Assembly (NCBI GenBank): GCA_016875395.1
Contig: VGRF01000006.1
Coordinates: forward strand, 1 to 64,000
Length of the DNA stretch: 64,000 nt
Direction of reading: 5' to 3'
From: Deltaproteobacteria bacterium
Lineage (GTDB): Bacteria; Myxococcota_A; UBA9160; UBA6930
A model generated the notes under the pieces. The model saw only the letters and a program-made list of their open reading frames with translations, had not been told where the DNA came from and made no database searches. The position numbers and the translations under genes are program-made. Positions 52,277 through 60,609 of this stretch are shown in pieces (positions within the stretch are counted from its first letter, which is position 1; every line of letters starts with the position of its first letter).

Positions 52277-52774
52277 ATGTCGAAGCTTCTCGCCCTCTCT
52301 CGCGCGCTGCTCGGTCTTGCGGATCGCCTCGCCTTCGCGCCGCCGCTGATCGCGCGGCTCGTCGTCGGCGTCGTCTTCGCGCACTCGGGCTGGGGCAAGC
52401 TGCACAACCTCGATCAGGTCGCGCAGTTCTTCGCGAGCCTCGGCATTCCCTTCGCCGAGCTGCAGGCGCCCTTCGTGGCGGGCGTCGAGCTCGGCTGCGG
52501 CCTGCTCGTGTTGTTAGGGCTAGCGACGCGGATCGCGGCGATCCCGCTGATCGGCACGATGGTCGTCGCGCTCGCCACCGCGCTCGCGCCGAAGATCACC
52601 GGCGTGAACGCGCTGTTCGGTCTCTCCGAGTTCCTCTACATCGCGCTGCTCGCGCAGCTCGCGATCGGCGGCGGCGGTGCGCTTTCGCTCGACGCGCTCG
52701 TCGCGCCGAAGCTCGGCCTCGGGCGCGCGTCGCGAGGCGCTGGCGGCATGCCCGGCGCCATGGTGCGGGCGTAG
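52277..52774 (+). CDS. DoxX-family membrane protein (BufD-like)
   Basis: A 165-residue protein with four hydrophobic helices; LIARLVVGVVFAHSGWGKLHNL and the following FFASLGIPF are the DoxX signature. DoxX proteins accompany bufferin-type MNIO operons (BufD) and other sulfur or quinone redox systems. It is divergent from the precursor gene across a 172-base intergenic region, a likely shared control region in which no clear promoter is recognised. ATG 52277 has the ribosome-binding site AGGAG. Confidence 0.82.
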   Translation: MSKLLALSRALLGLADRLAFAPPLIARLVVGVVFAHSGWGKLHNLDQVAQFFASLGIPFAELQAPFVAGVELGCGLLVLLGLATRIAAIPLIGTMVVALATALAPKITGVNALFGLSEFLYIALLAQLAIGGGGALSLDALVAPKLGLGRASRGAGGMPGAMVRA

Positions 52775-52797
52775 GCGAGTCTCGAGCGGAGCGGGCC

Positions 52798-53055
52798 ATG
52801 TTGCGGATCACGCGCTGCGCCGGCGCGGACGGCGCGCTGTCGCTTCGCCTCGAAGGGCGGCTCGCGGCGAGCGATCTGCCCGCGCTCGCGAGCGCGGTCG
52901 CTACGCACGCGCCGCGCGCCGTGGCGCTCGATCTCAGCGAGCTGCGCGCGCTCGACAATCCCGCGCGCGCGTGGCTCGAGGCGCTGATCGCGTCGGGCGC
53001 GCGCGTCACCGCCGCGACGCCGTTCATCGCGCGCCTGCTCGGCGCGCGCGGCTGA
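52798..53055 (+). CDS. STAS-like (anti-anti-sigma fold) protein
   Basis: An 85-residue protein whose strands and helices (LSLRLEGRLAASDLPALASAV, AVALDLSELRALDNPARAWLEALI, GARVTAATPFIARLLG) follow the STAS fold. The usual phosphorylated Ser or Thr after the DLS segment is replaced by the DN of LDNPA, so switching by phosphorylation is doubtful. It begins 23 bases after the DoxX stop and may be read from the same transcript. Confidence 0.55.
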   Translation: MLRITRCAGADGALSLRLEGRLAASDLPALASAVATHAPRAVALDLSELRALDNPARAWLEALIASGARVTAATPFIARLLGARG

Positions 53056-53458
53056 GCGCGGCAGTTCAGCGCGAGCGAGCAGCATGCGTAACTCCGCTTG
53101 CCCCTCGGCGAGGCGCGCGCCCCGGCCCGCGGGTCCCACCCAGCGCAATCCCTCGCGCGTCCGGATCGGAGCGGCGCGCAGGAGCGAGCCCGGTGACCGC
53201 GCGGAGTCGGTGCCGGCCGTCGCCGAGGAGGGGTCGTTCCTGGCGGCGCCGCACCCGGCGTGGTCGATCTCCGAGGGTTCGGGCCGCAGAAACTCGGTGC
53301 CGGTCGGCTCGCTCTGCCATGCTGCTCCGGCGGGTGGTCACGTCACTTCCGCGTAACCGAGAGGCCAATCTTCGCGTCAACCGTGTGTCATCTTGGGCGC
53401 TGCGCGCCGACACAGCCTGGTGTCGTGGGGGCCGGAGCCTCTCGGTTTGGAGTCCGCC
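53056..53458. other. 403-base region without a gene
   Basis: I see no convincing coding sequence here. The last 100 bases hold the inverted repeat described separately and must contain the promoter of the sigma-54 activator gene. Confidence 0.5.
53355..53447 (+). promoter_or_regulatory. Separated 11-base inverted repeat upstream of the sigma-54 activator
   Basis: AACCGAGAGGC at 53355-53365 and its exact complement GCCTCTCGGTT at 53437-53447 are 71 bases apart. The second arm ends 11 bases before the start codon. It could be a pair of operator half-sites bound with looping, or a long-range mRNA hairpin that hides the ribosome-binding region. Confidence 0.35.
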
Positions 53459-55606
53459 ATGAGCGAAGCCGTCGCGTCCGATTCCGGCGCCCGTGCTCTG
53501 CGAAAGTGGAACGCGGAGCTCGCCTATCGCTCGATCGTCGAAGCCACCGCCGACCGCGCTGGCCTCGACTTCATGCGTCAGCTCGTGAAGAACCTCGCGC
53601 AGTCGTTGGGGGTGCAACACGCCTTCGTGGCGGAGTTCGCGGGCGCCGAAGACCGCGTGCGCACGCTCGCGTTCTGGAGCGGCGGCGACTGGCGCGCGAA
53701 CGTGGAGTACCGCCTCTCGGGCACGCCCTGCGAAAACGTGATCGCCGGCAAGTTCTGCCTCTACCCCGACGGCGTGCAGCAACGCTTCCCGTACGACGCC
53801 GACCTCGTGACGCTCGGCGCGCGCAGCTATCTCGGCGTGCCGCTGAAGGGTGCGCAAGGCCAGACGTTCGGCCACCTCGCGGTGCTCGACAGCGAGCCGA
53901 TGGCGGAATCGCCGCGCGACCTCGCGCTGTTCGAGGTGTTCGCGAATCGCGCGCGCGTCGAGATGGAGCGCCTGCACGCCGAGGCGGTGATGCAGCACGC
54001 GCTGCGCGAGCTCGAGGTGCGGCTCGAGACCACGCGGCGCGACCTGCTCGGCGCGCAGCAGAGTCTCGATCTCGCCTACGGCGAGCTGCAGGCGCTGCTC
54101 GCGATCAACCAGTCGAGCACGAAGCATCTGCGCCGCGCGGATCTCTTCGCCGAGCTCGCGCGCTCGGTGAAGCCGCTGCTCGCGTGCGAGCGCTTCGGCA
54201 TCGAGGTGCCGACGGGGCCCGAGAGCCTGCGCGTGCACGTGCTCGCGCTGGATCAGCCCGCGCGCGGGCCGATGATCGAGGAGTTCCCGTCCGCGGGAAC
54301 GGCTTGTCGCTGGGCGCAGGAGCAGCGTCAGCGGTACGTGGCTGCCTCGCGCGACGAGCTGCGCGCGCGCTTCCCGATGACCCACGTCGTGATGGAGCGC
54401 GAGGGCATGGAGTCGCTCGTGGCGCTGCCGCTGATTCGCGAGGACCGCAGCTTCGGCGCGCTCTTCTTCATGTCGACGCACGTCAACGCCTACGCCGAGA
54501 TTCCCGCGGAGCTGCTCGATCGCGTGGCGAGCGCGGTCGCGGTCGCGGTGGACAACTGCTTCGCGTACGAGCAGGTCGCCGCGCTGCGCGACAAGCTCGA
54601 GAGCGAGAACGCGTACCTGCAGGAAGAGATCAAGCAGGCTCACGACGCGAGCGGCTTCGTCGGCCGTTCGCCCGCGATCGAGAAGGTGCTCGCGCTGATC
54701 GACACCGTGGCGCCGACGCAGGCGACGGTGCTGATCCTCGGCGAAACCGGCACGGGCAAGGAGCTGATCGCGCGCGCGCTGCACGAGCGCAGTCCGCGGC
54801 GCGAGCGGCCGCTCGTGAAGGTGAACTGCTCGGCGATCTCGGCGGGGCTCGTCGAGAGCGAGCTGTTCGGCCACGTGCGCGGCGCGTTCACGGGCGCGAC
54901 CGCGAGCCGCGTCGGCCGCTTCGAGGTAGCGAGCGGCGGCACGATCTTCCTCGACGAAGTGGGCGAGCTACCGCTCGAGACGCAGGTGAAGTTGTTACGG
55001 GTGCTGCAGGAGCGCGAGATCGAGCCGGTCGGCAGCAACCAGTCGCGCAAGGTGGACGTGCGCGTGATCGCCGCGACGAATCGCGATCTCGCCGCGGAGG
55101 TGGAGGCAGGGCGCTTCCGAAAGGATCTCTACTTCCGCCTCAACGTCGTGCCCATCGAAGTGCCGCCGCTGCGCGAGCGCGAGGGCGACGCCGAGCTGCT
55201 CGCGCTCTTCTTCGCGGAGCGCTTCGCGCGCGAGCTCGGCAAGCGCGTGGACTCGATCGAGCCCGAGTCGCTCGCGCGTCTGCGCGCGTATGACTGGCCC
55301 GGCAACGTGCGCGAGCTCTCGAACGTGATCGAACGCGCGGTCGTGCTGATGCGCGGCGCGACGCTCGCGATCGACGCCGAGTTCCTGCCGAAGCGCGCGC
55401 CGGCGCCCGCGCGACGCGAGGCGCACGAGCCGATCGCGATCGAAGGCGAGACGCTCGAGGCGAGCCAGCGCCGCCACATCCTCGAAGCGCTCGAAGCGAC
55501 GGTCTGGCGCGTCGAGGGCGCAAGCGGCGCCGCCGCGCGCCTCGGCATCAACGCGAGCACGCTGCGCAGCCGCATGAAGAAGCTCGGAATCGCGCGCGAG
55601 GGGTGA
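53459..55606 (+). CDS. GAF-containing sigma-54-dependent transcriptional activator
   Basis: A 715-residue regulator of the NtrC/FhlA group. It has two GAF sensor domains (about residues 30-160 and 220-375) joined by a coiled coil, then the AAA+ activator domain with Walker A GETGTGKE, the sigma-54 contact loop ESELFGHVRGAFTGAT and Walker B GGTIFLDEVGEL, and a Fis-type helix-turn-helix at the end (GAAARLGINASTLRSRMKKLGI). There is no receiver domain, so it probably senses a small ligand. Its targets are unknown; no clear -24/-12 promoter was found nearby. Confidence 0.9.
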   Translation: MSEAVASDSGARALRKWNAELAYRSIVEATADRAGLDFMRQLVKNLAQSLGVQHAFVAEFAGAEDRVRTLAFWSGGDWRANVEYRLSGTPCENVIAGKFCLYPDGVQQRFPYDADLVTLGARSYLGVPLKGAQGQTFGHLAVLDSEPMAESPRDLALFEVFANRARVEMERLHAEAVMQHALRELEVRLETTRRDLLGAQQSLDLAYGELQALLAINQSSTKHLRRADLFAELARSVKPLLACERFGIEVPTGPESLRVHVLALDQPARGPMIEEFPSAGTACRWAQEQRQRYVAASRDELRARFPMTHVVMEREGMESLVALPLIREDRSFGALFFMSTHVNAYAEIPAELLDRVASAVAVAVDNCFAYEQVAALRDKLESENAYLQEEIKQAHDASGFVGRSPAIEKVLALIDTVAPTQATVLILGETGTGKELIARALHERSPRRERPLVKVNCSAISAGLVESELFGHVRGAFTGATASRVGRFEVASGGTIFLDEVGELPLETQVKLLRVLQEREIEPVGSNQSRKVDVRVIAATNRDLAAEVEAGRFRKDLYFRLNVVPIEVPPLREREGDAELLALFFAERFARELGKRVDSIEPESLARLRAYDWPGNVRELSNVIERAVVLMRGATLAIDAEFLPKRAPAPARREAHEPIAIEGETLEASQRRHILEALEATVWRVEGASGAAARLGINASTLRSRMKKLGIAREG

Positions 55607-55671
55607 GAGGAGCCGGCCTTTACAGCCACCGCGCCGCCGCCGACTCTCGCCCGCCCCTGCCGGAGGCTCGC

Positions 55672-56343
55672 GTGGTCCCGCTGCACGTCGCGATTCCAGG
55701 CTTCGTCGTCGCCTTGACGGCTCTTCACCTGTGGGCGCACTTCGCGCAGCACGGCGTGTTCAACTGGAACCACGCGGTACTCGCGTGTTTTCTCGTCGTG
55801 AACTTCATGATCAACCTGTGGGAGCTCGTGCTGCACGGCGAGGCGGACCAGATCACCCGCGAGTACGAGGCGACGCGGCAGCCGTACAAGGGCCGCGAAG
55901 CCGTGCGCGCCGCGGAGTACTTCACGTCGAGCGTGCCGCTCTCGAAGCTGTTCCTGCCGCGCACGTGGACGGGCGTGTGGTCGAGCTACGCGCTCTACGA
56001 CCCCGGCTATGCGGACCGGCGCTCGTTCGGCTGGAACATCGACGTCGGGAACGCGTGGTCGACCGTGATCCCGGCGGGCATCTTCGCGTGGGGCATGACG
56101 TTCGACCTGCTGTCGCCGCGCCTGCTCGGCGCGCTCGGCGTCGCCGTGTTCTGGCAGATGTTCTATGGGACGTGCGTCTACTTCTTCCAGTTCTTCAACA
56201 ACAAGCGGCACGTCGGCCACTCGGTCGCATCGATCTTCGCGGTGGTGGTCTGCACGAACGTGCTCTGGTTCGTGTTCCCGCTGTGGGCGCTCGCGCTGTG
56301 CGTGAACCTGATCGAGACGAACAGCCTCGCGATCTTTCGCTGA
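55672..56343 (+). CDS. Unrecognised polytopic membrane protein
   Basis: A 223-residue inner-membrane protein with about six hydrophobic segments. Conserved-looking loops include WNHAVLACFLVVNFMINLWELVL, RTWTGVWSSYALYDPGYADRRSFG and WQMFYGTCVYFFQFFNNKR. I cannot assign a family. GTG 55672 follows the ribosome-binding site GGAGG, 65 bases after the sigma-54 regulator stop; a longer frame would overlap the regulator. It may be cotranscribed with the TIGR01777 epimerase gene. Confidence 0.65.
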   Translation: MVPLHVAIPGFVVALTALHLWAHFAQHGVFNWNHAVLACFLVVNFMINLWELVLHGEADQITREYEATRQPYKGREAVRAAEYFTSSVPLSKLFLPRTWTGVWSSYALYDPGYADRRSFGWNIDVGNAWSTVIPAGIFAWGMTFDLLSPRLLGALGVAVFWQMFYGTCVYFFQFFNNKRHVGHSVASIFAVVVCTNVLWFVFPLWALALCVNLIETNSLAIFR

Positions 56344-56373
56344 CGCCCGGAGCGAGCGCATGACGGACGCGCG

Positions 56374-57336
56374 ATGAAGCTCGTGATTCCCGGCGGCGCC
56401 GGACACGTCGGCCAGGTCGTCGCGAAGGCGTTCGCGGGCGAAGGGCACGAGGTCGTCGTGCTGTCGCGTTCGCCGAACGCAGTGGGCGCGACCGGGCCGG
56501 TGCGAGTCGTCGCGTGGGACGGCGAGACGGTGGGGCCTTGGGCGCGCGAGCTCGAGGGTGCGGACGCGCTGCTGAATCTCGCGGGGCACACGGTCGACTG
56601 CCGCTACACGCCCGCGAATCGCGCACGCATCCTGAGCTCGCGCGTCGCCTCGACGCGCGCGCTCGGCGAGGCGGTCGCGCGCTGCGCGCAGCCGCCGCGC
56701 GTGTGGCTGCAAGCGAGCACCGCGACGATCTACGCGCACACGCTCGGCGCCGCTTGGGACGAGTCCGGTGTGTTAGGGGGAGGCGAGCCCGGCGCTCCCG
56801 ACACGTGGCGCTTCAGCATCGACGTCGCGAAGCGTTGGGAGGCGGCGTTCGAGGCGGCGCCGACGCCGCACACGCGCAAGCTCGCGCTGCGCACCGCGAT
56901 GACGATGTCGCCCACGCGCGGAAGCGTGTTCGCCGTGCTCTCCCGCCTCGCGCGTTTCGGGCTCGGCGGCGCGGTCGCCGGCGGACGGCAGTTCGTGAGC
57001 TGGGTGCACGGCGAAGACTTCGTGAGCGCGCTGCGCTTCTTGATCGCGCACGGCGAGATCTCCGGCGCGGTGAACGTCGCGTCGCCGAATCCGCTGCCGT
57101 ACGCGGAGTTCATGCGCGCGCTGCGCAGCGCGTGGGGCATGCCGATCGGCCTGCCGGCGACGCGCTGGATGCTCGAGATGGCGGCGTTCGCGCTGCGCAC
57201 CGAGTCCGAGCTCGTGCTGAAGAGCCGCCGCGTCGTGCCAGGACGCTTGCTACAAGCCGGCTTCGCGTTCGCGCATCCCGATTGGCCGCGCGCGGCTGCC
57301 GATCTCGTCGCGCGGCTCCGAGCCCGCAGTCATTAG
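56374..57336 (+). CDS. TIGR01777-type NAD-dependent epimerase/dehydratase-like protein
   Basis: A 320-residue extended-SDR protein. The cofactor loop IPGGAGHVGQVVAKAF, ALLNLAGHTVDCRYTPANR, the segment LQASTATIYAH and the late FVSWVHGEDFVSALRFLI plus C-terminal DUF1731-like end are typical. Such proteins (YfcH family) have no settled substrate. It is eight bases upstream of the peptidase gene and probably cotranscribed with it. Confidence 0.8.
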   Translation: MKLVIPGGAGHVGQVVAKAFAGEGHEVVVLSRSPNAVGATGPVRVVAWDGETVGPWARELEGADALLNLAGHTVDCRYTPANRARILSSRVASTRALGEAVARCAQPPRVWLQASTATIYAHTLGAAWDESGVLGGGEPGAPDTWRFSIDVAKRWEAAFEAAPTPHTRKLALRTAMTMSPTRGSVFAVLSRLARFGLGGAVAGGRQFVSWVHGEDFVSALRFLIAHGEISGAVNVASPNPLPYAEFMRALRSAWGMPIGLPATRWMLEMAAFALRTESELVLKSRRVVPGRLLQAGFAFAHPDWPRAAADLVARLRARSH

Positions 57337-57344
57337 GAGTCTTC

Positions 57345-59399
57345 ATGTTCCGCCGAGTCGCCGCTCTCGTTCTCGCTTCTCATGCTGCCTTCGCGGCGGA
57401 GCCGGCCGCGCCGCCACCCGATCCCGCGCGGCTTCAGGCGCGCGACGTATTCGATCTCGAGCACGCGGTCGACCCGCAGATCTCTCCCCACGGCCGGCGC
57501 GTCGCCTACGTGCGCATGAGCTTCGACGTCCGCAAGGACGCGCCGCGGGCGAACCTGTGGATCGTCGACGCGAACGGCGCGAACCATCGCCCGCTGCTCT
57601 CCGGCGCCGACAGCCACGGTTCGCCGCGCTGGTCGCCGGACGGCACGCGCCTCGCATACGTGTCGGAGTCGGGCGGAAGCGCGCAGCTGCACGTGCGTTG
57701 GCTCGACACGGGCGACACCGCAGTTGTTACGGACCTGGTCGAGTCGCCCGCCGATCTCGCGTGGTCGCCCGACGGGCACTGGCTCGCGTTCACGATGCTC
57801 GTGCGCGCGCCGCTGGAGCCGCTCGCGCCGCCGCCGCAGGCGCCGGAGGGAGCGACCTGGTCGCCGCCCGTGACGACGATCGACCGACTCGTGTTTCGCG
57901 CGGACGGCTCGGGCTTTCTCGAGCGCGGCTTCACGCACGTCTTCGTCGCGCCGGCGGACGGCGGCGCCGCGCGTCAGCTCACGAGCGGCGATTTCGATCA
58001 CGGCGGCCCGCTCTCTTGGAGCCCCGACGGCCGCACGCTGCTGGTCGCGGCGAACCGCAAGGCGGACTGGGAGATCGACGCGAACGAGAGCGAGATCTTC
58101 GCGCTCGACGTCGCGAGCGGCGCACTGACGCAGCTCACCGACCGCGACGGCCCCGACTTCAACCCCGTGTTCGCACCGGACGGAAAACGCATCGCGTACC
58201 TCGGCTACGACGATCGCCTCCAGTTTCATCAGGCGACGCGCCTCTACGTGATGGACGCGAACGGCGCGAATGGGCGCGAGCTGAACGCGCGCTTCGACGA
58301 GGACGTGTTCGACCCGCGCTGGTCGCCCGACGGTCGCAGCATCCTCTTCATGCACGACGCGCGCGGCATTCGGAAGCTGTCGTCGGTCACGCTCGACGGC
58401 CGAATGCGCGAGATTGCGAGCGGGCTCGGCGGCAACGACCTCGGGCGCCCGTACACGACGGGCAGCTTCAGCGTCGCGCGCAGCGGCGCGCTGGCGTTCA
58501 CCGCGTCGACGCCGCAGCGGCCCGCAGACGTCGCGGTCGTTACGGGCGGCGCGCGCAGCAGCGTCACCGCGCTGAACGAGGACCTGCTCGCGCACAAGCG
58601 CCTCGGCGAGCTGCGCGAGCTCACCTGGAAGTCGTCGCACGATGGCCGCGAGATCCAAGGCTGGCTCGTCACGCCTCCGAGCTTCGACGCGACGCAGAAG
58701 TACCCGCTGATTCTGGAGATCCACGGCGGACCGGTGACGGCATACGGTCCGACGTTCGCGACCGAGATTCAGCGCTACGCCGCGGCGGGCTACGTCGTGC
58801 TCTACGCGAACCCGCGCGGCAGCACGAGCTACGGCGAAGCCTTCGCGAACCTCATCCATCACGCCTATCCGGGCAACGACTACGAGGACCTGATGAGCGG
58901 CGTCGACGCCGCGGTCGCGCTCGGCTTCGTCGACCCTGACAACCTGTTCGTCACGGGCGGCTCGGGCGGCGGTGTGCTCACGGCGTGGATCGTGGGCAAG
59001 ACCTCGCGCTTTCGCGCCGCGGTCGTCGCCAAGCCTGTGATCAACTGGTCGAGCATGGTGCTCACGTCCGACGGCGCTCCGTTCTTCTACCGCTACTGGT
59101 TCTCGAAGCCGCCGTGGGAGGCGCCCGACGAGTACTGGCGCCGCTCGCCGCTCTCGCTGGTCGGGAACGTCACGACGCCGACCATGCTGATCACCGGCGA
59201 GGAGGATTGGCGCACGCCGATCGGCGAGAGCGAGCAGTACTACGCCGCGCTGAAGCTGCGCGGAGTCGAGACGCTGCTCGTGCGCGTGCCCGAGGCGTCG
59301 CACGACTTCGCGGCGCGACCGTCCCTCTTGATCGCGAAGACCGACAACATCGTCGCGTGGTTCGAGCGCTTCCGCGCGAAGCCGGAGGCCGCGCAGTGA
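57345..59399 (+). CDS. Exported S9-family prolyl oligopeptidase
   Basis: A 684-residue peptidase with a signal peptide (LVLASHAAFAAEP), a TolB-like beta-propeller (repeated SPDG motifs, for example RWSPDGTRLAYVS and SWSPDGRTLLVAA) and an alpha/beta-hydrolase domain. The nucleophile lies in TGGSGGGVLTAW, the acid in TGEEDWRTP and the His in PEASHDFAARP. It likely hydrolyses dipeptides or oligopeptides in the periplasm (acylaminoacyl-peptidase or DPP-type). The stop overlaps the next lipoprotein gene (GTGA). Confidence 0.88.
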   Translation: MFRRVAALVLASHAAFAAEPAAPPPDPARLQARDVFDLEHAVDPQISPHGRRVAYVRMSFDVRKDAPRANLWIVDANGANHRPLLSGADSHGSPRWSPDGTRLAYVSESGGSAQLHVRWLDTGDTAVVTDLVESPADLAWSPDGHWLAFTMLVRAPLEPLAPPPQAPEGATWSPPVTTIDRLVFRADGSGFLERGFTHVFVAPADGGAARQLTSGDFDHGGPLSWSPDGRTLLVAANRKADWEIDANESEIFALDVASGALTQLTDRDGPDFNPVFAPDGKRIAYLGYDDRLQFHQATRLYVMDANGANGRELNARFDEDVFDPRWSPDGRSILFMHDARGIRKLSSVTLDGRMREIASGLGGNDLGRPYTTGSFSVARSGALAFTASTPQRPADVAVVTGGARSSVTALNEDLLAHKRLGELRELTWKSSHDGREIQGWLVTPPSFDATQKYPLILEIHGGPVTAYGPTFATEIQRYAAAGYVVLYANPRGSTSYGEAFANLIHHAYPGNDYEDLMSGVDAAVALGFVDPDNLFVTGGSGGGVLTAWIVGKTSRFRAAVVAKPVINWSSMVLTSDGAPFFYRYWFSKPPWEAPDEYWRRSPLSLVGNVTTPTMLITGEEDWRTPIGESEQYYAALKLRGVETLLVRVPEASHDFAARPSLLIAKTDNIVAWFERFRAKPEAAQ

Positions 59400-59629
59400 G
59401 GGCGCTCGCGCTCGCGTCCGCACTGCTCGCGAGCGCGTGCGTCAGCGGCGCGCGCGACGACATGCAGCTCGCGCGCGACGCGTACGAGCGCTGCGTCGCC
59501 GCCGAAGGCGAGCGCGCGTGCACCGCGCAGAAGGAGCGCATGCTCGCGGCGGAGCGCGCCTACGCGGAGCAGGCGCAGCGCGCTTGGGGATGCAGCCCCG
59601 CGCACGCGGACTGCCCGCCCCGGCGCTGA
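59396..59629 (+). CDS. Small lipoprotein
   Basis: A 77-residue protein. GTG 59396 overlaps the peptidase stop. The N-terminus is a short lipoprotein signal (ALALASALLASAC). The mature part is a charged helix with four further cysteines (RCVAAEGERACTAQKERM, WGCSPAHADCPP), which may form disulfides. No family is recognised. Its coupling to the S9 peptidase suggests a partner at the periplasmic face. Confidence 0.55.
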   Translation: MRALALASALLASACVSGARDDMQLARDAYERCVAAEGERACTAQKERMLAAERAYAEQAQRAWGCSPAHADCPPRR

Positions 59630-59639
59630 CGGCGCCTAA

Positions 59640-60161
59640 CTACTCGCCGCGCAGCCAGCCGGGTGGAGCTCCGGCACGATGCGCGCGCTCGCTCAGCGCC
59701 TCGCGTTCCGCCTGCGCGCTCGCGAGGGCCGTGCGCGCCTCCGCGCATTTCTGCGCTTCCTCTCGCTCCTCGCGCCGTTTTCGGCTGCCGTCGCCCGGCG
59801 AGAGATTCACGTGATCGGTTGCGCATGCAGCGACGATGGGACTGAGCGACGCGACGAGCGCATCGAGCCGGCTCGTCTCGCCGCGCCACTCCCCTTCGCC
59901 CCAGCCGTCGTAGAGCTCGAGTTGCGGCGGCGCGGCCTTGTCCCTCGCGGGAGCGGCGGGAACGCGTGTGACCGCGCCAAGCTCCTTCGCGAGGAACGTC
60001 TTTGCGCTGCTGCGAGATTTCTCCGGCACGCGGGCGAGTTGGTCCGTGTAGTGGACGCTGCCGTCGTCGCTCGTCCACGCGTAGAGGATGCGTTCCTCCT
60101 CGGCGCAGAGCGGCGTGCCGAGCAGGAGCGCGAGACCGAGCGCGACGACGAGGCGGGTCAC
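59640..60161 (-). CDS. DUF4124-like exported protein
   Basis: A 173-residue protein with a signal peptide (VVALGLALLLGTPLCAEE) and a DUF4124-like start (ILYAWTSDDGSVHYTDQLARVPEKSR), a module common in exported proteins of proteobacteria. The C-terminal half is Glu/Arg-rich coiled coil with two cysteines. Function unknown. It converges on the lipoprotein gene. Confidence 0.65.
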   Translation of the reverse strand: MTRLVVALGLALLLGTPLCAEEERILYAWTSDDGSVHYTDQLARVPEKSRSSAKTFLAKELGAVTRVPAAPARDKAAPPQLELYDGWGEGEWRGETSRLDALVASLSPIVAACATDHVNLSPGDGSRKRREEREEAQKCAEARTALASAQAEREALSERAHRAGAPPGWLRGE

Positions 60162-60270
60162 AGCAGAACTCTCATGACGCGACTCATCGGACGCCGGGGC
60201 CGCGGCCTAGAGCCGCGTCCCGCGCGCTTGCATTTCGCAGGCAACAGGACGGCAAAAGGCGCGACGGGGG

Positions 60271-60489
60271 TTACGGGCGCATGAACTCGAAGTCGGCATC
60301 GGGGTCGAGGCCCTTGCCAGCGAACTCGAGCTCGCTCGCGATGTCGCGCCAGTCGCGCGTTTGCTGCCAAAGCGCGAGCACCTCGTGCAAAGCGATGCGG
60401 CCGATCACGTCGCCAGGGATGCCGCGCGCTTGCGCCTCCGTCATCAGGGCGTCGAAGTGTTTCTTGACGAGCACGCGATCGTCAGTCAC
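60271..60489 (-). CDS. Small conserved-looking cytoplasmic protein
   Basis: A 72-residue, mainly helical protein (VLVKKHFDALMTEAQARGIPGDVIGRIALHEVLALWQ in part). GTG 60489 follows a strong Shine-Dalgarno GGAGG and is preferred over ATG 60522. No family is recognised. The codon pattern is that of a real gene, but no partner is evident. Confidence 0.5.
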   Translation of the reverse strand: MTDDRVLVKKHFDALMTEAQARGIPGDVIGRIALHEVLALWQQTRDWRDIASELEFAGKGLDPDADFEFMRP

Positions 60490-60609
60490 GAGCGAATCCT
60501 CCGCTCGGAATCGCGAACGCAAATCGCGCGCCAGCGCGAGAGCGCCGAAGCTGCGCGTGGAAGCCTGGCGCGCGAGGCGAATCGGCTCAGCGCGGGGCGG
60601 CGTGCCTCG

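Noticed and set aside
53084-53356. A 90-codon plus-strand frame in the gap before the sigma-54 activator
   Set aside because: No ribosome-binding site, no recognisable fold and an Arg/Pro/Ser-rich composition typical of noncoding GC-rich DNA.
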